Shown: positions 24,321-34,111 of the stretch, piece after piece
Position numbering within the stretch: position 1 is the first letter of the stretch
Layout: the number at the start of each line of letters is the position of its first letter
Assembly: GCF_009856445.1 (NCBI RefSeq)
Contig: NZ_WMFA01000001.1
Coordinates: 620,001 to 684,000, forward strand
Origin: Halobacillus litoralis
GTDB taxonomy: Bacteria > Bacillota > Bacilli > Bacillales > Halobacillaceae
Reading direction: 5' to 3'
DNA: 64,000 nucleotides
Program-made: the position numbers and the translations under genes
Notes under the pieces: generated by a model
What the model was told of the DNA's origin: nothing
Database searches by the model: none
The model's input: only the letters and a program-made list of their open reading frames with translations

Positions 24321-26546
24321 ATGAAAAGACTGTATATGTTGCTGTTTTTTGCGCTTTTTACTCTTTTTGTTCTTTACCCGGCGGCGGAAGCGAGTGCGGA
24401 GAAGACTGTTGTTATTGACCCGGGGCACGGTGGAAGATTCTCAGGTACAACGGGTTATTCTGGAGGATCTACTGGTTATTATGAAAAGCACTTCAACTTG
24501 GAAGTCGGAAAAAAGCTATATGATGCTTTAGAAGCGAGAGGTTACAACGTACATATAACACGCACAAGTGACAGCCATTTCGCCTATGGTTTGCATGATG
24601 ACCTGCAGGCAAGAGTGGATTTCGCGGATCAATCGGCAAATGGTGATCATGATAATGCGATATTTCTCTCTCTTCATTCAAATGCTCTACCATCAAACCC
24701 TTACATGAGAGGGTATGAAACCTATTACTTCGATATGAACAACATAAGCACGACCTACGCACCATCTCCAGAACAAATTGAATATGCACCGGAAAGTAAA
24801 CGTCTGGCACAAACGATGCACCGGCATATTCTGGACGGAACGCCACTGGGAGAAGGTCGTGGTATGGTTCCAAGTAACCTATACGTAACAAGAAATGCTG
24901 TCATGCCGGCAGCTTTGTTGGAGTTTGGCTACATGTCGAACCCAACAGAAGAAAAGCTCATCAAAACGGATAGCTTTCAGGAAAAAGCAGTCCAATCCGT
25001 GACTGAAGCGGTCGATAGCTATTTCAGCGTCTATGAAGTATTCAACCACGAAGGTGAGAAAGTTAAACTGACAAGCGAAAAAGAAGAAGCGATCAGCCAT
25101 GCGAAAAACATGGAGTACGCTTATGTTTTTGACAAGTATCAGCAAAAAGTCATCTATGAAAATACGAGTAAACGATATGGCGTCTACCATAAGACGGACC
25201 AATCGAAAGACCGTTTATTTATGTCTCGAGACGAAGCGGTCGCGTTTGCAAAGAATTCAAGTGATGTGAGAGTTGTAGATAACGAACAAGGAGAAGTGAT
25301 CTGGTCGGATTACTTAGCCAAAGCTTATGAGGTCAAGCACTCTTCTCAAGGAGTATTGAAAGAGACCCACAGCTTAGAAGGAGCCCTGGATTACGCGGGG
25401 GATTGGAGAAATACAGCGGTTATCGATAAAGAAAACGATGAAGTCATTTGGAGTAATTATTTAAGTGAAGACTTCGAAGTCGTTCACTCAGAAAAAGGTG
25501 TGCTGAACACTTTCTATCGTGAGGAAAAAGCGATCGCCTATGCGAAAGAATGGAAGAATACGAAGGTCATAAACCGGACTACAGAAGAAGTTCTATGGGA
25601 CAACAGCTCTAAAGACTATCAGTATATGTTCAACACAACGGAACTCGCCGGGAAAGATCGTATAAAGACGGCTATTGAAGTCTCTAAGAGCCTTTACCCG
25701 AATGGTTTTGATAAAGATGGAGAGCGGACCGTTGTTCTAGCGACTGCGTTTGAGTTTGCGGACGCCCTTTCTGCAGGGCCGCTGGCAGCTGAACTTGGCA
25801 ATGCGCCTATCCTGTTAAATCGTGACGACCGTCTCGATCCTGCTGTCGTGGAAGAACTGAAACGACTGAACGCAAACAAAGTGGTCATTCTTGGTGGAAC
25901 TAATGCCATCTCTGAAAAAGTTCAAGATGAATTAAACAATCTCTTTTCTGTCGAACGTATTTCAGGTAAGGATCGAATTCAGTCCAATTTAGAAATCAAC
26001 AATCGTTTGTCTGATGTAGAGGGAGTATTTGTGGCCTCAAGTACAAGCTTCCCTGATGCACTTGAAGCATCTTCTGTAGCAGCAGCCAACGGATGGGCGA
26101 TTGTTTTGACAGATCAGGAGAAAATCACGGAAGAAAGTCTACAGTTCCTTCATGGAAAAGAAGTAGCCATTCTTGGTGGAACGGCGGTTGTTTCTGAAGA
26201 AGTGGAAGAGACATTGATTGAACGTAACGGTGGAGATCGCGTGGTCCGCCTGTCCGGCATAAACCGTTACGAAACAGTAGCGGCAACGATTGACTACTTC
26301 AAGGATGATATGCGTTCTGGCACCATGCTTGTAGCTACTGGCCGTAATTATCCTGATGCTTTGACGGCATCCGCCATTTCAGCCCGCACGAAAGCACCAC
26401 TTGTATTAGTAGGAAACGACTTGAACCCAGAGCTTCAAAAAACATTGAGCTGGTATGGAACTGAAAATGTTGTTCAAGATCTCCGCGTCATTGGAGGAGT
26501 CGTTGACAACGCTCAACGTGATGAAATCGCTGGTTACCTCAAATAA
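24321..26546 (+). CDS. N-acetylmuramoyl-L-alanine amidase with CWB2 wall-anchor repeats
   Basis: Secreted peptidoglycan hydrolase, 741 aa. A signal peptide (1-26, ending EASA) precedes an Amidase_3 domain (about 28-235) with zinc ligands in DPGHGG, the Glu in HFNLEVGKKL, SLHSNA and the catalytic Glu in LEFGYMSNPTEE. Next come three to four repeats of about 45 residues (Tyr-x-Val-x-His ... VIWSNYLS; 240-435). The C-terminus holds three CWB2 repeats, beginning GKDRIKTAIEVS, GKDRIQSNLEIN and GINRYETVAATI, each with an ILGGT motif. CWB2 modules bind anionic wall polymers. First of three genes spaced 35 and 20 bases apart. Confidence 0.92.
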   Translation: MKRLYMLLFFALFTLFVLYPAAEASAEKTVVIDPGHGGRFSGTTGYSGGSTGYYEKHFNLEVGKKLYDALEARGYNVHITRTSDSHFAYGLHDDLQARVDFADQSANGDHDNAIFLSLHSNALPSNPYMRGYETYYFDMNNISTTYAPSPEQIEYAPESKRLAQTMHRHILDGTPLGEGRGMVPSNLYVTRNAVMPAALLEFGYMSNPTEEKLIKTDSFQEKAVQSVTEAVDSYFSVYEVFNHEGEKVKLTSEKEEAISHAKNMEYAYVFDKYQQKVIYENTSKRYGVYHKTDQSKDRLFMSRDEAVAFAKNSSDVRVVDNEQGEVIWSDYLAKAYEVKHSSQGVLKETHSLEGALDYAGDWRNTAVIDKENDEVIWSNYLSEDFEVVHSEKGVLNTFYREEKAIAYAKEWKNTKVINRTTEEVLWDNSSKDYQYMFNTTELAGKDRIKTAIEVSKSLYPNGFDKDGERTVVLATAFEFADALSAGPLAAELGNAPILLNRDDRLDPAVVEELKRLNANKVVILGGTNAISEKVQDELNNLFSVERISGKDRIQSNLEINNRLSDVEGVFVASSTSFPDALEASSVAAANGWAIVLTDQEKITEESLQFLHGKEVAILGGTAVVSEEVEETLIERNGGDRVVRLSGINRYETVAATIDYFKDDMRSGTMLVATGRNYPDALTASAISARTKAPLVLVGNDLNPELQKTLSWYGTENVVQDLRVIGGVVDNAQRDEIAGYLK

Positions 26547-26581
26547 GAATGCATCCTGGATACAGCAAAGGAGAGGTGTCG

Positions 26582-27475
26582 ATGAAGAAACTGTTAACCA
26601 TCATGCTGTCCGTCGCTTTTATTTTAAGCGCCTGTGCAGCAGATGTGGATCCGGAAAGCTTGGAAAATGACCAGGCCGATCAGGGTACATCTGAAGCGTC
26701 TGCAGAGTCTGAAGAACAACCGGCAGAGGCTGAGAAAACCGAGGATCCTGAAAGCGTAGAAAATGAAAGCGAAAGTAAGGAACAAGAAGAAGAGAGCGCG
26801 GTTACTACAGAGCCAGAGGATGAGGAAGATAACACAGACTCCGGTGAAGAAGCAGCGAGCGAAGATCCAGCTGTGGAAGCAGAAGAACCAGAGGAAGACA
26901 CGGTTGAAGCTTCAGCGAATGAAGGTGTTTCTGAAGAAGAAACAAAAGAGGAACAAACGTCAAACGTCGGTTTGAAAGCCTATATGCCTAAAAAGCCGAT
27001 GACGAAGACATTTATGCAGAATGATGAATATGAAGCCGTTTATGAGATTGTAGATATCCAGGGTAATTATGTTCAGCAAGTCATCACATTCGGGGATATG
27101 GTCACACTTCAAGTGCTCCAGTGGACGGAAGGTACGGTATCGGTTGTTTATGAGGAGTTCAACCCAGAAGATACAGCAAGCATGCTGGATGGATTCAAGC
27201 CGGTAGAAACGGTAGATGTTCTCATCGATGTCACACAATCAAGCCAATCCGAAAGTTCATTTAAGCTCATTGATGACAAACAGACAACGTCAACACCAGT
27301 CCGTGACTTTGAGAACGTATTAGTTGTACAGAAGATAGAAAAAGCGGATTCATCTGGAGCCGAAGTCCGATCTACGTTCCACTATGCCCCGGACTATGGA
27401 CTGATTAAAGAAAAGATTGAGGACAAAGGAGAGAATGGGTACACCATGAACTCCAAGTTGATTGATATTAAGTAA
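26582..27475 (+). CDS. Acidic lipoprotein of unknown function
   Basis: 297 aa. Signal peptide with lipobox LSAC (Cys about residue 19) directs it to the outer face of the membrane. Residues 22-125 are a low-complexity, very acidic spacer (Glu, Ser, Asp); residues 130-297 form a beta-rich domain (YEAVYEIVDIQGNYVQQVITF, ADSSGAEVRSTFHYAPDYGL) of no recognised family. ATG 26582 has GGAGAGGTG upstream. It lies between two CWB2 hydrolases, so a role in wall turnover is plausible but unproven. Confidence 0.78.
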   Translation: MKKLLTIMLSVAFILSACAADVDPESLENDQADQGTSEASAESEEQPAEAEKTEDPESVENESESKEQEEESAVTTEPEDEEDNTDSGEEAASEDPAVEAEEPEEDTVEASANEGVSEEETKEEQTSNVGLKAYMPKKPMTKTFMQNDEYEAVYEIVDIQGNYVQQVITFGDMVTLQVLQWTEGTVSVVYEEFNPEDTASMLDGFKPVETVDVLIDVTQSSQSESSFKLIDDKQTTSTPVRDFENVLVVQKIEKADSSGAEVRSTFHYAPDYGLIKEKIEDKGENGYTMNSKLIDIK

Positions 27476-27495
27476 AATTGCAAAGGACGGTATGG

Positions 27496-29877
27496 ATGTT
27501 AAAAAAATTTATTACTTCAACATCAGCGTTGTTAGCCACGAGTCTTTTGCTTCCTGCTGCGATCAGTGCAGAACAATCGGAGACATGGATCGTAGAGGAG
27601 AGCAATAAATCTATCCAGTTGAATGAAACGACGGAAGTAAATGTCGTCAGGAATGAACTGGAGACGTCGATCGAAATTGAACAAAATGGACAACCGGTAA
27701 TAAAAGAAACGGAACAATTGGCAGAAGTTACTGATGTGCATTATGTCGGTGAAGAATCTCTCGTTGTTATCTATAGAGCCGGAGGGTCAGCCAGCAGCTT
27801 GTATTTTGATGTCTATCAAGTCAAGCAGGATGGAATAGAAAAAGTCTATGAGTCTCAAAACTATGATCGAGCAACGATCGATATCCAGGAGGACCAACTG
27901 GATATCTCCTATCCAGAATATGATGAGGATGACATCAGTACGGAGCCATCGGCCATGCTGAATGATGTTTTTACTATTGAAACTGGTGAGGTGACGAAGC
28001 AGGAAGCGCAGGAGAAGTTGACTGCGCAAAGTCTCATCACTACCCAAAGCACTACAGAAGTCGATGAAAAGTATGAGAACCCGAGCTATGCAGAGATCAA
28101 TCGTATGCTCACGGAAGAAGCGAAGAACTTCGATATCCCTCCTGAAATCGTCAAAGCGATTGCCTTCCAGGAAAGCGGATGGCAGCAATATTGGGATACA
28201 GGACGTACACCTGTCGACCATTACGAAAACCAGTGTACCGAAGAGAAAACACGAGGCATGGCCTGGGATGGAACCAACCTGAAACTTGGCTATGATTGCA
28301 TCGGTATCGGGATCATGCAGGTGTCTGATTACCGTTTCATCACGGATGACCAAGAACGTCAGGAAGAAATTACGAAATTAGCCACAGACATTCGTTACAA
28401 TATCCGTGAAGGGTTAAAAATTCTTGAAACGAAGTGGAATTATGCCGATCATGATTTAATTCCAACCGTAAACAGTGGAGATCGAGAGGCGATTGAGAAC
28501 TGGTACTTTGCCATTCTTGCTTATAATGGTCTATCTCAAAGGAACGACCCGATTGCGAACGGATATATTGCGTATCAAGAGAAAATATTCAACCGGATCA
28601 AGAGCTATGGATTGCTGAATCTGACACCTTTCCCGACACACAAGCTGAACCCTGATTCAGATGGTCTCCTTTCTTTTGGTGTAGAGAATGTAGACACAGA
28701 TGGACCTGTGCACACATCCAAGCATTATTTTCGTCCAGGAGAGAAGGTCTATGTAACAGCCGGTAGTTTAAACCTGCGTCAATCTCCGAATGGTCTGGTT
28801 CTTACCGGATTGTCCCAGGGTGATGCATTAACCGTCACCGACGTTCCCGTAGGGTCAGACAGTAATACCCAACACTGGATGTGGTACCCGGTTGAAACCG
28901 CAGGTGGCGTGAAAGGGTATGTCGCTTCCAGCTACTTGTCCAAAAAACAGGAACCGAACGCGTACCGCCTGTCAGGCATCAATCGATACGAAACGAGTGC
29001 AGCTCTTTCAAACTTTGGGTGGCACTGGAACAACCCTGATGTGGCCGTCATCGGACGTGGGGATCTACCGATTGATTCATTAACAGGAAGCGTGCTTGCA
29101 TCTTATCACGATGCCCCACTTCTTTTGACTCAGACAGATGAACTGCCTGAGACGGTGAACAAAGAATTGAAGCGGATGGACCCTTCGAAGATCTACCTGC
29201 TTGGAAGTGAGGCAGCCGTGTCCTCTACTGTCCAAACAGAGTTGGAGAATGAATACGGTGCAGGGAATGTTGTGCGTCTTTCAGGTCAAACTCGATTCGA
29301 GACAGCGTATGAAGTCGCTGATGAGTTGAGCAGCAATATCGATGTGGATGAAATTTTCATCACGACATCTGAAGAGACATCTCCAGATGCGTTGTCCATT
29401 GCATCCTACGCAGGGCAGGAGCATACACCGATCCTATTGACACTCCCATATCGACTGGAGGACAACATCGTGAAGTTCATTCAGGAACATGGAGTGGAGA
29501 AAGCGACGATTATCGGTGGAACAGGAGCTGTCCATCACAAAGTGGAAGAACAGCTGAAATCCGTAGTAAACCAAGTCGAACGTGTCTCCGGCGACGATCG
29601 CTACAGCACGAGTGTTCAAATTGCGGAACGTTACTTCAACAACCGCAGGATTGAAGATGTCTTTTTCGCAAGAGGTCAAGTGATCGTAGACGCCCTGGCA
29701 GCTTCTCCAATGGCAGCTTCCTATGAGTCCCCGATTATTTTGACAAGAACGGACAATGTACCATCAAGTGTTCGCAAGTATATGCAAGGACTGCCCATCA
29801 GTCCGAAACAATATTACCTAGGCGGAGATGCAGCTATTTCAGATGAAACAGCCTTTGAGCTCCTAAAAATCCGCTAA
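27496..29877 (+). CDS. Secreted lytic transglycosylase-like protein with SH3 and CWB2 repeats
   Basis: 793 aa. Signal peptide (about 1-26, ISA|EQ), an N-terminal beta-rich region to about 170, then a goose-lysozyme/SLT-like domain (about 190-370) with the catalytic Glu in AIAFQESGWQQYW and GIGIMQVSDY. An SH3-like segment follows (about 405-475: GSLNLRQSPNG, VKGYVASSYLSKK), then three CWB2 repeats to the end, starting SGINRYETSAAL, SGQTRFETAYEV and SGDDRYSTSVQI. Acts on the wall from outside, anchored non-covalently. ATG 27496 has AAAGGACGG upstream. A terminator follows. Confidence 0.9.
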   Translation: MLKKFITSTSALLATSLLLPAAISAEQSETWIVEESNKSIQLNETTEVNVVRNELETSIEIEQNGQPVIKETEQLAEVTDVHYVGEESLVVIYRAGGSASSLYFDVYQVKQDGIEKVYESQNYDRATIDIQEDQLDISYPEYDEDDISTEPSAMLNDVFTIETGEVTKQEAQEKLTAQSLITTQSTTEVDEKYENPSYAEINRMLTEEAKNFDIPPEIVKAIAFQESGWQQYWDTGRTPVDHYENQCTEEKTRGMAWDGTNLKLGYDCIGIGIMQVSDYRFITDDQERQEEITKLATDIRYNIREGLKILETKWNYADHDLIPTVNSGDREAIENWYFAILAYNGLSQRNDPIANGYIAYQEKIFNRIKSYGLLNLTPFPTHKLNPDSDGLLSFGVENVDTDGPVHTSKHYFRPGEKVYVTAGSLNLRQSPNGLVLTGLSQGDALTVTDVPVGSDSNTQHWMWYPVETAGGVKGYVASSYLSKKQEPNAYRLSGINRYETSAALSNFGWHWNNPDVAVIGRGDLPIDSLTGSVLASYHDAPLLLTQTDELPETVNKELKRMDPSKIYLLGSEAAVSSTVQTELENEYGAGNVVRLSGQTRFETAYEVADELSSNIDVDEIFITTSEETSPDALSIASYAGQEHTPILLTLPYRLEDNIVKFIQEHGVEKATIIGGTGAVHHKVEEQLKSVVNQVERVSGDDRYSTSVQIAERYFNNRRIEDVFFARGQVIVDALAASPMAASYESPIILTRTDNVPSSVRKYMQGLPISPKQYYLGGDAAISDETAFELLKIR

Positions 29878-29884
29878 CGAACCA

Positions 29885-29915
29885 AAAACGGCCTTCCTCA
29901 CGAAGGCCGTTTTTT
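29885..29915 (+). terminator. Terminator of the CWB2 operon
   Basis: AAAACGGCCTT/AAGGCCGTTTT stem, seven-base loop, T run. Confidence 0.92.
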
Positions 29916-30220
29916 ATTATCTCCTTATGTTTTGCTGTTCTAATAGATGATGTGGTAAATGATTGGGGATTCTTTCTTATTAAATTAAATGCCAGTCTTG
30001 TTAGCGAAATTAACAAGGAGAATATTGAATAGAAGGTTAAGAAAAGATCGGGCTGGGAATAGGGAGTGGGTGCAAGGTTGTGGTGGTTTTGTATGATAAT
30101 GGAAAAGATATGACCGAACGATTACGATTCTATTAAGGTTATGGTAAAATCGAAAAGTATGGACTATAGTTATACATAGCATTCTACTCCAGTTGACATG
30201 CATTAAGAGAGGGTTAGAAA
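29916..30220. other. Intergenic region upstream of the flippase gene
   Basis: About 300 bases. GAGAGGG is present six to seven bases before the TTG start at 30221. TATAGT-like hexamers near 30167 may be a promoter -10 box. Nothing else supported. Confidence 0.35.
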
Positions 30221-31747
30221 TTGAAATCTAAATTAGGCTTAGCAAGCATACTATTTATCGGTGCGACCTTGATCCTGAAAGTGTCCGGACTTCTCCGTGA
30301 CATGGTCATCGCCTATTACTTCGGTGACAGTTACATCGCCGATGCGTATTTGGCTGCCTTCATCATACCGAATATGCTGATTTTGTTCATGCAGAACGGT
30401 ATGAAGAATGCGCTCGTGCCAAGTTACATCGATGCCAAGGACGAAAAGCGCGGCAAATCCCATTTGGGACAAGTGTTTAAAGGAACAGCTGGATTAGCCT
30501 TGGTCTTTTCCATTCTCGGAATGCTCCTTGCTCCACTCATGATCCGTCTGTTCTACCCTGATTTCAGTGAGCCGGCGACTGAAATCGCGACATGGGTAAC
30601 CGTAATTTTCTTCTCCTGTATTGCTTTTGTGGGGATGAACTCCGTTTTAGAAGCTTTTTTCGATGCGGAAAACAGGTTTGCCTTGTCGATTGTCTCTCAG
30701 ATTATCGTTATTTTAAGTTCCATTCTCGGAGCTTTCTTATTTGCCAATCAAATCGGAGCTTATTCGCTGGCCTTCGGGTACCTGGCCGGAACGATTTTTT
30801 CTTTGATCTTCAAGTCCTTCATTGTCATCCCGCAGAGGGCGCTGTCACTGAAACCAAAGATGGATTGGCCTGAGGTCAGGAAATTTTACTGGGTGTTCCT
30901 TCCCGTCGGACTGACGGTTGCGGTCGGCCAGGTGAACTTGATGGTAGGTTCGATATTCGCCAGTTACCAGGGCGAAGGGGCGGTCACGTACATCAACTAT
31001 GCGAAGAACCTTGTGCATATGCCTCAAGGGATCTTTGGCGTGACGATTGCGACGATCATCTTCCCTATGTTATCCAAAGCGATTACGACTAACGATACAG
31101 GGCAGTTTAAAAAAGGGATTGAGAAAGGTCTCACGACGATGTACCTCGTTCTGCTGCCTGCCATTATCGGCATGATGCTTTTGATGCCGAATTTGATTGA
31201 GCTTTTCTATGAACGAGGAGCCTTTAACAATTCAGCGACAGCGGCTACTTCTCAGGTGGCATACTTTTACTTTGGTTCGGTATTGTTCTTCAGCTTGAAT
31301 AACATCATTAACAAAGGTTTTTATACGATGAAAAAAGGTCACTTGATTCTGATGATCAGCCTCGGTTCGATTCTTTTGAACATCGTGTTCAACTTTATTT
31401 TCGCTGAGTGGCTCGGGTACTTAGGTATTCCGCTTGCTGCTTCTCTGATGGCTCTTTTCTATACAGGGGCCTGCCTGATTGTGTTTGTAAAACTTGTGGG
31501 TGGACTCGACTTTAAGTACATCACCATCGATTATGCCAAAATTACAGCAGCAGCACTTGTTATGAGCGGTGCGGTTCTCGGACTGCAGCAAGGAATTGGC
31601 AACCTGCCGAACCTTGTTCAGATCATCCTCGTAGCTATCGTTGGTGCAGCCGCTTTTGCAGGAACGGCTTTCCTATTAAAAGCCGATGCCTTTCTGTTCT
31701 TATTAAATCAAGTCCGAAGACGCAAAAAGAAAGGAGGAGCCTCATGA
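30221..31747 (+). CDS. MurJ/MviN family lipid-linked oligosaccharide flippase
   Basis: 508-aa membrane protein with about fourteen hydrophobic segments, MviN/MurJ family of the MOP superfamily. Typical features are the N-terminal KVSGLLRDMVIAYYFG (Arg in the first helix), MQNGMKNALVPSY, and FYERGAFNNSATAAT. It flips lipid II or another undecaprenyl-linked sugar across the membrane. Its place before a deacetylase, a polymerase and a glycosyltransferase suggests that it serves this polymer and not general peptidoglycan synthesis. TTG start with GAGAGGG. Confidence 0.85.
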   Translation: MKSKLGLASILFIGATLILKVSGLLRDMVIAYYFGDSYIADAYLAAFIIPNMLILFMQNGMKNALVPSYIDAKDEKRGKSHLGQVFKGTAGLALVFSILGMLLAPLMIRLFYPDFSEPATEIATWVTVIFFSCIAFVGMNSVLEAFFDAENRFALSIVSQIIVILSSILGAFLFANQIGAYSLAFGYLAGTIFSLIFKSFIVIPQRALSLKPKMDWPEVRKFYWVFLPVGLTVAVGQVNLMVGSIFASYQGEGAVTYINYAKNLVHMPQGIFGVTIATIIFPMLSKAITTNDTGQFKKGIEKGLTTMYLVLLPAIIGMMLLMPNLIELFYERGAFNNSATAATSQVAYFYFGSVLFFSLNNIINKGFYTMKKGHLILMISLGSILLNIVFNFIFAEWLGYLGIPLAASLMALFYTGACLIVFVKLVGGLDFKYITIDYAKITAAALVMSGAVLGLQQGIGNLPNLVQIILVAIVGAAAFAGTAFLLKADAFLFLLNQVRRRKKKGGAS

Positions 31748-32625
31748 ATAAAAAAGAGCTTCTCATGAACGCCGTACGCCCCGTCAATGCTCCGGTCACG
31801 AACGTGATTCTCGGCCGGCATTACAGTGGGGACATGGAAGCCGTGAAGAATGAAAAAGTGAACAATGTACTTGTCCTCGCTCCTCACATGGATGATGAGA
31901 CTATCGGACCTGGAGGGACGCTTAGACAGCATGCGGAACAAGGAGCGAACATCCACTGCCTGTTCATCACTGATGGAGGAAGCAGTGTATCAGACCATAG
32001 TTCCGAAGAGTTGATGGCGCTAAGACGCGATGAAATCGACAAGGTCAAAGAAATCCTTGGTCTATCGAGTGTCACCTACATGAACCAGCCTGACGGACAG
32101 GTGAAGAGTACGAGAGAAAGCATCGAAATGTTGAAAGAAAAAATCAACGCGATCCAGCCAGATTTGATCTACTGTACTCCTTATATAGATGCGCATGTGG
32201 ATCATACCGCAACAGCAAAACTGCTGAGCGATACGCTTCAAGAGATGGAAGACTTCCACGGGAAGGTCCGCATGTACGAAATCAACTGTGCGTTCCCACC
32301 CAGTGCGATCAATGTGCTTGTCGATACGTCGGCCCAACATGCGAAAAAAGTCGAAGCAACAGAGGTCTTTGACTCTCAAGCGATCGCTTTCGACGGTTTT
32401 CTCCGGTTGAATGAATATAAAGGAAAGCTGGCTGAACCGAAAGTCCAAACAGCGGAAGGTTTTGTCGAATGGGACCGCAATGGTTTCATCAACCATTGTG
32501 AAACATTGGAGAAAATGGAGTACAATTTCCCGCGCAGCTTCAAGCAGGTCAACAGGACCGATACATTATTATGGGCGATTTTTAAAAATTACGCCATGAA
32601 GAAAGATTTGTACAGAAAATCATAA
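31744..32625 (+). CDS. PIG-L family deacetylase
   Basis: 293 aa, LmbE-like zinc N-deacetylase. Metal-binding motif APHMDDETIGPGG near residue 45 and the second His in YCTPYIDAHVDHTA (about 150-160) are present. Family members remove acetyl groups from GlcNAc-containing glycolipids or polymers. Overlaps the flippase stop (ATGA) and is followed by a polymerase-like gene, so it probably modifies the polymer or its lipid intermediate. Confidence 0.88.
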   Translation: MNKKELLMNAVRPVNAPVTNVILGRHYSGDMEAVKNEKVNNVLVLAPHMDDETIGPGGTLRQHAEQGANIHCLFITDGGSSVSDHSSEELMALRRDEIDKVKEILGLSSVTYMNQPDGQVKSTRESIEMLKEKINAIQPDLIYCTPYIDAHVDHTATAKLLSDTLQEMEDFHGKVRMYEINCAFPPSAINVLVDTSAQHAKKVEATEVFDSQAIAFDGFLRLNEYKGKLAEPKVQTAEGFVEWDRNGFINHCETLEKMEYNFPRSFKQVNRTDTLLWAIFKNYAMKKDLYRKS

Positions 32626-32657
32626 AATTCCTTCAACATAGAAAAGAGGTGCACAGC

Positions 32658-34100
32658 ATGCCAATTGATATAAAAAAACTTTATTTCGTTCCATTGACGT
32701 TATTGCTCCTTCTCGGAGGCGCCTATGTGGATGTGACGATTCTCGATCTAGTGATTATGCTGGCTTTTGCCGCCTATGCGATCTTTAAGCCGAAGAATTC
32801 ATTAATCATTTTATTCATGTATTTCCCGATTCGTCCTTTCTTATTGGAATTCAACCCGACATTGAAAGGAATCGGCGACATCATTATTTTCGCTCTATTA
32901 TTCCGGATTTTAATTATGTACCGGAAAGATTGGAAGAAGCTGTTCGACTTTTACTGGTTTGAATATGCCTTTTTCGCATTTTGCGCGGTTGGAGCCGTAT
33001 CTGCCTTGATCACAGGCGTATCGCCAATCGCCATCATCTTCCAAATTCGTGGAATTCTTTTATTCTATCTTGTTTTCTATATTGTAAGAAGACTGCACAT
33101 CACAAGGGAAGATATTCGTAAGTTCATCTTCACGACCTTGATTGTCGCTGTGATGGTCAGTATTCACGGAATCATTGAGAAACTTTCATTAAGAAGCTGG
33201 CTCCTTCCAGAGAGCTGGGAGAACATGCCGCTGTCTTCGAAAAACAGAATCCGTATCTACGGCATGATCGGCAACCCGAACGTTCTTTCTTATTACTTGA
33301 GTTTTGCCGTGGTTCTTATTCTTTATTTCCGTAAGATTTTCACAGGAAAATGGCGCACCTTCCTGTACGTGTGTATTGCGCTTATGTTCGGCGTGTGGTC
33401 TCTCACATACTCACGAGGCACGTGGATTGCCTTCGGTGTCGCTTTGCTCATTTACTTGCTGGCAACAAGGACATGGTACTTCCTGAAACCGATGATCCTC
33501 GCACTTGTAGCAGGGATTCTGCTGGTTGCCGTACCCGTAAGTGTCGGTACAGCGATGGTCGAAGATACGAACTTTGGCCAGGAAAGCAAGGAACGTCAGT
33601 CTCAGTATGATGATAGTGAAGGTAGTTTCCGTGATCGGATGGGATCGACGTTTGATAAAGAAACACGTGAACAAAGCAGTCAGTCCGGAAGGTTATGGAT
33701 TGTAAGCAAAGGATTTGAAATCTTCCTTGATCACCCGATTATCGGAACCGGATTCGCCACGTTCGGTGATGGGGCGACGCTAAGCTTTGGTTCTCCGATC
33801 TATGATGAATACGGAATCGACAGAGAATTTTATTCCGACAACCAATATATCCAGGTCATCACTCAAACGGGAATCGTAGGTGTCATTCTGTTCGCGACCT
33901 TCCTATTGAACATGCTGTATCTGATTTGGAAACGCAAAAATGATACGCTGCTTGCTCCATTTTTACTTGCCGTCCTCATCGGAGCGTATGCAGCCGGAAT
34001 GGTGTATAACATTTGGGAAGGCGATTCCTTTACGATCTTCTACTTCGCTATGCTGGGCTATCTGTTGAACATGAGATCCGAGCATGAACATGACATGTAA
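32658..34100 (+). CDS. O-antigen ligase / Wzy-like polymerase
   Basis: 480-aa membrane protein with about twelve hydrophobic segments and the Wzy_C/WaaL-type region (residues 200-270: GMIGNPNVLSYYLSFAVVL, SLTYSRGTWIAFGVALL) followed by a large extracellular loop (300-395) with HPIIGTGFATFGDG and EFYSDNQYIQVITQTG. Joins or polymerises sugar repeat units outside the membrane. ATG 32658 has AGAGGTG six bases upstream. Confidence 0.85.
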   Translation: MPIDIKKLYFVPLTLLLLLGGAYVDVTILDLVIMLAFAAYAIFKPKNSLIILFMYFPIRPFLLEFNPTLKGIGDIIIFALLFRILIMYRKDWKKLFDFYWFEYAFFAFCAVGAVSALITGVSPIAIIFQIRGILLFYLVFYIVRRLHITREDIRKFIFTTLIVAVMVSIHGIIEKLSLRSWLLPESWENMPLSSKNRIRIYGMIGNPNVLSYYLSFAVVLILYFRKIFTGKWRTFLYVCIALMFGVWSLTYSRGTWIAFGVALLIYLLATRTWYFLKPMILALVAGILLVAVPVSVGTAMVEDTNFGQESKERQSQYDDSEGSFRDRMGSTFDKETREQSSQSGRLWIVSKGFEIFLDHPIIGTGFATFGDGATLSFGSPIYDEYGIDREFYSDNQYIQVITQTGIVGVILFATFLLNMLYLIWKRKNDTLLAPFLLAVLIGAYAAGMVYNIWEGDSFTIFYFAMLGYLLNMRSEHEHDM

Positions 34101-34111
34101 GGGGGAGGAAG

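Noticed and set aside
27496-29877. S-layer protein
   Set aside because: It has a lytic-transglycosylase-like domain with catalytic Glu and only three CWB2 repeats; it fits a wall hydrolase better.
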